This document shows, piece by piece, positions 7,843 through 11,784 of a DNA stretch of 11,784 nt; the stretch's first letter is position 1, and each line of letters opens with the position of its first letter. The translations under genes and the position numbers were made by a program. Source of the stretch: CAVSUR01 sp052143655 (lineage in GTDB: Bacteria > Actinomycetota > Actinomycetes > Streptosporangiales > Streptosporangiaceae); assembly GCA_052143655.1 (NCBI GenBank), contig JBKQSL010000225.1, forward strand, positions 1 to 11,784, read 5' to 3'. The notes under the pieces are model-generated. The model was not told where the DNA came from. It saw nothing but the letters and a program-made list of their open reading frames with translations, and did not search any database.

Positions 7843-10092
7843 GTGGGCGGGGAGTTCCCTGGGGATGCTGGCGGCCCGCTAGGCGGTCTGGCCGTGGGCT
7901 CGCTGGTGGCCGGGTACCGGCTGGAGGAGCAGGTCGGCGCGGGCGGGATGGCGGTGGTGTTCCGGGCGCGTGACGAGCGGCTGGGCCGGCTCGTGGCGCT
8001 GAAGATCTTGGCGCCGGCACTGGCGGCGGATGAGGCCTTCCGACACCGGTTCATCCGGGAGTCACGGGCGGCGGCGGCGGTCGATGATCCGCACATCATC
8101 CCGGTGTACGAAGCCGGAGACGCGGGCGGGGTGCTGTTCATCGCGATGCGCTACGTGCCGGGCGGGGACATGCGGACCATCATGAACCGTGATGGCCCGC
8201 TGGCGTCGGCCCGGGTAGTTGCGATCATCTCGCCGGTGGCGTCGGCGCTGGACGCCGCGCACGGCGCGGGGCTGGTGCACCGTGATGTGAAGCCGGCGAA
8301 CATGCTGGTGGATGTGCAGGCAGGCCGGCCTGATCACGTGTACCTGTCGGATTTCGGGTTGAGCAAGGGGGTGCTGTCAGCGTCGGTTGGCCTGACCGGG
8401 ACGGGCCAGTTCCTGGGGACGGTGGACTACATCTCCCCGGAGCAGATCGAGGGCAAGCCTGTGGATGGGCGGGCGGATCAGTACGCGCTGGCATGCGCGG
8501 CGTTCGAGCTGCTGACCGGCGCGCCGCCGTTCCGGCGTGACGAGGCCATGGCGGTGATGTTCGCGCAGCTGTCGCAGCCGCCGCCGCCGATTACCGACCG
8601 GCGGCCGGAGCTGCCGCGAGCAGCGGACCAGGTCTTCGCAAGGGCGCTGGCCAAGGCGCCGGGGGATCGTTATGCAAGCTGCCGGGAGTTCGCCGATGCG
8701 CTGCGCGCGGCCTTCGGCCTCGCACCGTATGACTCCGGCCCTGGGGTCATTCCGCCGGCGGTTCCCTCGACCCTGACCAATTGGCCGGCCGCCCGGGGTG
8801 CCGCGCAAGAGCGTATTCCGGTTGGCGACGCGGTGGTGGGAGCGGTTAGCCCGGCGCCCGGCGTAGCGGATATGCCGACCAGGAAGGGGGCCATCCCGGG
8901 CCCGCCGCCCACCGCCGCCGGCCCCAAGCGCCCCGGCCGCCCCGGACCGGGTGCCGGTGATGACGGCGAGGCTCAGCCGGACCGGCGTGGGCGGCGCCGT
9001 CGTATCGTCCTGGTCACGCTCACCGGGATCGGCGCCCTGGCGGTGGCGGTCATCGTTGCCGTGGTCGTCCTGGTAGCTGCCCGCGGTCACGGGTCCGCGG
9101 GTTTCCCGATCGCCGCGCAGTCCAGCTTCCCGCCGGTCACCGGCGATGTCTTCGTGGTGTACCACGGAGGCACGGACGCGAGCGCGCGGATCCATGGTGA
9201 GATAAATGGCGCGGCCAGCGGCGAGACCGCCCGGCTGTACGCCCAGCAGTTCCCCTACAAGAGCGCGCCGTCACCGGCCGGCTCGGTCGTCCTGCATCCA
9301 GGGGGCGCGACCGCTAAGTATGCGTTTCAGGTGACCCCGAGCCTTGCTACGCGTTACAAGGTCGAGCTGTTCCGGAGCCGCACCGCGACGACCCCGCTCG
9401 AAAGCTCGGCGACCAGCACGATCTATGTCATCGTGACCGGGAGATCCGGAGCAGACCAGACGTGCAGCCGTCCGGTCTGCCATGAGACATTCCACATCCG
9501 CGTTTTCGTCCCGGCGTCGGCGCTGAAGACCGAGATCTCGATGCAGTGGTATCCCTACTTCGGGCTTAACCTGGCACCGGCCCAACCGCCAGCGCAGCCG
9601 ACGCTGCTTCTGCTGGGAGCTGGCGGCCCACACGTCAGCAAGGCACAACGCATCTCCCCCGGCGAATTCGATCGGACCATCACCTTCTCATTCCCAATCG
9701 GCAATCACGCCTATTCCTGGAACTGGACCACTTGCTCGAAGGACACCGAGGCACTGGACGGGATCGGGCTGCCCGGCCGCCACGGCTGCGCAGCCAAGCA
9801 CGCTCGCGCCTCAGCGACAGCCTTGGTGTCATCCTCCTGCACCCGCCGTCACCCGTGTGCCGGGTTCACACCGGCAGCCGGGCCGACCGCATCGCCAGAG
9901 CCGACTACAGCGCCCGCACCCACGGCGCCCGCACCCACAACCACAGCGCCCGTGCCTACGCCCACAACCACGGCGCCCGCACCCACAACCACGGCGCCCG
10001 TGCCTACGCCCACAACCACGGCGCCCACACCTACGACATCCGCGTCCGCGCCTACGACACCTGCGTCCGCGCCTGCACCCGCACCCTCATAG
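7843..10092 (+). CDS. Transmembrane Ser/Thr protein kinase (Hanks type) with novel ectodomain
   Basis: Receptor-like eukaryotic-type kinase, 749 residues. The cytoplasmic kinase domain (about 25-290) is complete: glycine loop VGAGGMAVVF (31-40), Lys54 in VALKIL, Glu73, HRDVKPANML (146-155), DFG (170-172), activation segment with GTVDYISPE (192-200) and candidate phospho-threonines 185, 187 and 193, and Asp212 in DQYALAC. A Pro-rich juxtamembrane linker (300-385) leads to RRGRRRR and one transmembrane helix (about 388-413). The outside part (414-680) has no PASTA, NHL or other repeat I recognise; it is beta-rich with six cysteines (541, 546, 631, 649, 666, 672). The C-terminus (681-749) is a Thr/Pro/Ala tail. 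The GTG start follows GGAGG with 4-nt spacing. It is divergent from the STAND gene across an interval of gene debris. Likely role: relay of an envelope signal by phosphorylation; substrates unknown. Confidence 0.93.
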   Translation: MGGEFPGDAGGPLGGLAVGSLVAGYRLEEQVGAGGMAVVFRARDERLGRLVALKILAPALAADEAFRHRFIRESRAAAAVDDPHIIPVYEAGDAGGVLFIAMRYVPGGDMRTIMNRDGPLASARVVAIISPVASALDAAHGAGLVHRDVKPANMLVDVQAGRPDHVYLSDFGLSKGVLSASVGLTGTGQFLGTVDYISPEQIEGKPVDGRADQYALACAAFELLTGAPPFRRDEAMAVMFAQLSQPPPPITDRRPELPRAADQVFARALAKAPGDRYASCREFADALRAAFGLAPYDSGPGVIPPAVPSTLTNWPAARGAAQERIPVGDAVVGAVSPAPGVADMPTRKGAIPGPPPTAAGPKRPGRPGPGAGDDGEAQPDRRGRRRRIVLVTLTGIGALAVAVIVAVVVLVAARGHGSAGFPIAAQSSFPPVTGDVFVVYHGGTDASARIHGEINGAASGETARLYAQQFPYKSAPSPAGSVVLHPGGATAKYAFQVTPSLATRYKVELFRSRTATTPLESSATSTIYVIVTGRSGADQTCSRPVCHETFHIRVFVPASALKTEISMQWYPYFGLNLAPAQPPAQPTLLLLGAGGPHVSKAQRISPGEFDRTITFSFPIGNHAYSWNWTTCSKDTEALDGIGLPGRHGCAAKHARASATALVSSSCTRRHPCAGFTPAAGPTASPEPTTAPAPTAPAPTTTAPVPTPTTTAPAPTTTAPVPTPTTTAPTPTTSASAPTTPASAPAPAPS
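9946..10035 (+). repeat. 48-bp tandem repeat encoding the kinase Thr/Pro/Ala tail
   Basis: GCGCCCGTGCCTACG begins at 9946 and again at 9994, giving a 48-bp period made of a 27-bp (APVPTPTTT) and a 21-bp (APAPTTT) sub-unit; a third partial unit follows. The two copies are nearly identical in DNA, which suggests recent slippage duplication. The encoded tail would be an extended, possibly glycosylated, wall-spanning segment. Confidence 0.75.
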
Positions 10093-10313
10093 GCGCGTGA
10101 GCGGACACTGTGCACGATCCCTGATCCGGCCGCGTGGCTGGCGGCGGTCCGGCCGGTCCGCAGCGCGATCTCCATCCCGGCCAGCTCGCCTTTCGGCAGG
10201 GCATACCTCCAGGTGCATATCGCCTCATGCGACACCGACATGCCGGTCTCCCCGCGGCTGCGTTCCCGGCACAGCCTGCCCGAGATCTGCTGCGGAGACC
10301 ACAGCCCGGTATC
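10093..10313 (-). pseudogene. IS30-family transposase remnant
   Basis: Read on the minus strand from 10313, the frame gives LWSPQQISGRLCRE, then TGMSVSHEAICTW, then YALPKGELAGM and LRTGRT. This matches from memory the middle of IS30-family transposases, where a helical DNA-binding part (WSPxQIxGRL) is followed by MRVSHETIYxxLY and RGEL...LRTGR before the DDE domain. Typical Ile-Tyr appears here as Ile-Cys. About 70 codons match; the N-terminal HTH and the whole DDE catalytic domain are missing, and in-frame sequence beyond about 10093 is only the shadow of the kinase gene. No terminal inverted repeats are seen. The fragment fills exactly the gap between the kinase stop (10092) and the GNAT stop (10313-10315), so an old insertion probably set both 3' junctions. 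It cannot transpose. Confidence 0.7.
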
Positions 10314-10900
10314 TATTTAGGCGTCGGGTGCGGGTCGTCGATCAGGCGGGCATGCAGGTGCATGCTGTGCCAGCCATCCGGGTGCAGCGCCTCGCGTCGT
10401 TTGATTCCCTCAAGCTCATAGCCAGCGTGTCCGGCGACTCGGCAGGAGGCGGGGTTGAGGCTGGAGTGAGCGAGTTCCAGCCGGTGCAGCCTGAGCTGAT
10501 CGAAGACCCATGCGGTAAGAGCGCACAGAGCTCGCGTGGCCACCCGGCGGCCCCGGGCGGCGGGCACGACCCAGTAGGACACCTCCCCGAGGCCGTCGCT
10601 CAAGCTCAGCCGGCGCAGGCTGATCTGGCCGAATAGGTCAGCGCTGCCAGCGATCGCCCAGCCGCCGCCGCTCTCCTGGAACCACCGGCCAGGCCAGGCG
10701 GCGATCCATGCCCGTGCTTCCTCCTCGGTCATGGACCGTGCGTGCCACTTCTGGATACCGGGATCGGAGTAAGCCTTCGCGACAGCAGGCGCATCAGACT
10801 CCTGCCAGGGCCGCAGCACGAAATCGTCCAGATCCAGGACCGGCTGGGGCAGCCGCGCGAGGCTGCCGGGCACAACGACGGGACCGGTGAGCCGCGGCAC
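10313..10900 (-). CDS. GNAT acetyltransferase (RimJ/RimL-like), altered acetyl-CoA loop
   Basis: 195-residue GCN5-related N-acetyltransferase of the Acetyltransf_3 (RimJ/RimL) type, which moves acetyl from acetyl-CoA to an amine; the substrate is unknown. Seen: FVLRPWQESDAPAVAKAY (27-44), an N-terminal strand and helix typical of the fold; DLFGQISLRRL (88-98); GEVSYWVVPAARGRRVATRA (105-124), the motif A region; RLELAHSSLNPASCRVAGHAGY (140-161); and LEGIKRRE (163-170). The usual loop pattern is RGxGxA, but here the conserved glycine is Arg119 (CGG), and the usual Glu of RVAExAG is Gly157. Cofactor binding may be weakened, so it could be decaying. The GTG start has no ribosome site but has GATAAT 6 nt upstream. 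Its stop codon abuts the IS30 remnant, so the last residues may be insertion-derived. Confidence 0.85.
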   Translation of the reverse strand: MPRLTGPVVVPGSLARLPQPVLDLDDFVLRPWQESDAPAVAKAYSDPGIQKWHARSMTEEEARAWIAAWPGRWFQESGGGWAIAGSADLFGQISLRRLSLSDGLGEVSYWVVPAARGRRVATRALCALTAWVFDQLRLHRLELAHSSLNPASCRVAGHAGYELEGIKRREALHPDGWHSMHLHARLIDDPHPTPK

Positions 10901-10912
10901 GATGTCATTATC
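10901..10912 (-). promoter_or_regulatory. GATAAT -10 box upstream of the GNAT start (leaderless)
   Basis: On the minus strand GATAAT (10912-10907) is followed by 6 nt and then the GTG at 10900. No Shine-Dalgarno sequence is present. The placement is almost the same as for the STAND gene and supports leaderless transcription. No clear -35 is visible. Confidence 0.4.
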
Positions 10913-10970
10913 GGCGACAACACGCCATCCGGCCCGCGCAGAGCATCCGGTTCTGTGCGTTCACCAGCGG

Positions 10971-11034
10971 TCTGGCCGTCAGGTCTCGATATCGCGTAGA
11001 ACGGCGGCTCTGGCACCCGTTAGAGACGGCCAGA
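10971..11034. repeat. 10-bp inverted repeat in divergent gap
   Basis: TCTGGCCGTC (10971-10980) and GACGGCCAGA (11025-11034) are perfect inverted copies 44 bp apart. The 8-bp palindrome CGATATCG lies between them (10987-10994). They sit between the GNAT start and the TOPRIM gene. They could be a paired operator or the scar of a small inserted element. I see no gene in 10901-11182 apart from the uncertain 5' end of the TOPRIM frame. Confidence 0.4.
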
Positions 11035-11182
11035 TCGGCGCGTGGTTCACACAGCGAACGAGCCGCCTGAGCGCGTGTCAGGCGGATTGACCGGCGGGAT
11101 GGCGCTGGATCAGCCTCGTATCGTGGGGCGTGAGGCGGGTCGCACCAGCGGGCCGCCCGGTATTACTGGCCGGCACGGGCGG

Positions 11183-11784
11183 ATGACTTCGATGGACAGC
11201 ACCAGGCGCCGCGAGCTGGCCGGCCGGCTGCTCGATGGCTATGTTCATGGCCCGGCGGCCGCGACCGAGGCCACGGCCCGGGCGCTGGTGAAAGCGGCGG
11301 CCGCGGACGCCGTGGTGCTGGTCGAGGGCATCAGCGACCAGATCGCGGTCGAGACGCTGGCCGTCCGCCGCGGCCGGGACCTCGGCGCGGAAGGCGTGGT
11401 GGTCCTGCCGGCTGGCGGCGCTCACGCGGTGACGCGCTACCTGATGCAGTTTGGCCTGGCGGGAGCCGGGCTGAGGCTGGCGGGCCTGTGCGATCTCGGC
11501 GAGGAGAACGTAGTCCGGCGCGGCCTGGCCCGGGCCGGCATCGGCTCGCCGCGGACGCGGGACGACATGGAGCGGCTGGGCTTTTACGTCTGCGTCGAGG
11601 ACCTGGAGGACGAGCTGATCCGCGCGATCGGCGCTGGCCGGGTCGAGGCGCTCCTTGACTCGCAGGGCGATCTCGGCTCGTTCCGCAGCCTGCAGCGACA
11701 GCCTCAGTGGCGCGGCCAGCCCGCCGCGGCGCAGCTGCAGCGGTTCCTGGGCAGCGGCGCCCGCCGCAAGCTCCGGTACGCGCG
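11183..11784 (+). CDS. OLD-like TOPRIM (nucleotidyl transferase/hydrolase) protein, cut by window edge
   Basis: TOPRIM-domain protein of the OLD-like class, a fold that cuts or re-forms phosphodiester bonds with metal ions. 200 codons are visible and the frame is open to the edge. Seen: VVLVEGISDQIAVETLA (44-60), with Glu48 as the TOPRIM glutamate; GVVVLPAGGAHAVTRYL (71-87); LRLAGLCDLGEE (97-108), with Asp104 and Glu107/108 in the second acidic motif; FYVCVEDLEDELIRA (134-148), an acidic patch; and LGSFRSLQRQPQWRG (164-178). No Walker motifs precede it, so it lacks the N-terminal ABC ATPase of true OLD nucleases; related stand-alone TOPRIM proteins occur in actinomycetes. The start is uncertain: ATG 11183 or 11192 fits the domain best, but the frame continues upstream through ATG 11099, and none has a good ribosome site. 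It is divergent from the GNAT gene. Confidence 0.8.
   Translation, partial: MTSMDSTRRRELAGRLLDGYVHGPAAATEATARALVKAAAADAVVLVEGISDQIAVETLAVRRGRDLGAEGVVVLPAGGAHAVTRYLMQFGLAGAGLRLAGLCDLGEENVVRRGLARAGIGSPRTRDDMERLGFYVCVEDLEDELIRAIGAGRVEALLDSQGDLGSFRSLQRQPQWRGQPAAAQLQRFLGSGARRKLRYA

Noticed and set aside
8377..9195. 272-codon minus-strand frame inside the kinase gene
   Set aside because: Antisense shadow of the kinase domain and linker; no motif.
9946..10035. CRISPR array from repeated units
   Set aside because: The 48-bp repeats are contiguous without unique spacers and encode an in-frame Thr/Pro/Ala tail.

Overview
The window is GC-rich, with strong third-position G/C bias, GTG starts used beside ATG, WD40/STAND and Ser/Thr kinase genes, and a GH63-like 'glucosidase' of the type common in actinomycetes. 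It looks like chromosomal DNA of a high-GC actinobacterium, probably in or near the Streptosporangiales. That placement is inferred from protein style, not from a marker gene.

Layout. (1) Positions 1-1375, minus strand: N-terminal half of a clan GH-G (GH63-like, MGH1-like) glycoside hydrolase running off the left edge. (2) 1376-1668: divergent intergenic region with two inverted-repeat elements and a probable leaderless promoter. (3) 1669-2714, plus strand: a two-gene unit, a six-helix membrane protein whose stop overlaps the start (ATGA) of a small winged-helix regulator. (4) 2715-2845: short convergent gap with a GC-rich hairpin, the likely terminator. (5) 2846-7126, minus strand: a 1426-residue membrane-anchored nSTAND1 NTPase with a C-terminal WD40 double propeller. 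(6) 7127-7842: about 0.7 kb with no intact gene. It holds a piece of a SAM-dependent methyltransferase and a frameshifted piece of a tyrosine recombinase/integrase, then a hairpin and a perfect 12-bp palindrome. (7) 7843-10092, plus strand: a transmembrane Ser/Thr protein kinase with an unrecognised six-cysteine ectodomain and a Thr/Pro/Ala tail built from a 48-bp DNA repeat. (8) 10093-10313, minus strand: a fragment of an IS30-family transposase. (9) 10313-10900, minus strand: a GNAT acetyltransferase with an altered acetyl-CoA loop. (10) 10901-11182: divergent intergenic region. (11) 11183-11784, plus strand: an OLD-like TOPRIM protein running off the right edge.

How the parts relate. The centre of interest is the head-to-head pair of a membrane-bound STAND-WD40 NTPase and a membrane-bound Ser/Thr kinase, separated by mobile-element and methyltransferase debris, with a TOPRIM nuclease-like gene nearby. 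STAND NTPases, kinases and OLD-like TOPRIM proteins all occur in bacterial signalling and conflict systems. Neighbourhood alone does not prove that these act together, and the recombinase, methyltransferase and IS30 scraps show the interval has been rearranged. Both membrane proteins place a large domain on the far side of a transmembrane helix, and both show cysteine patterns compatible with an oxidising compartment. The membrane-protein/winged-helix pair at 1669-2714 is a separate transcription unit.
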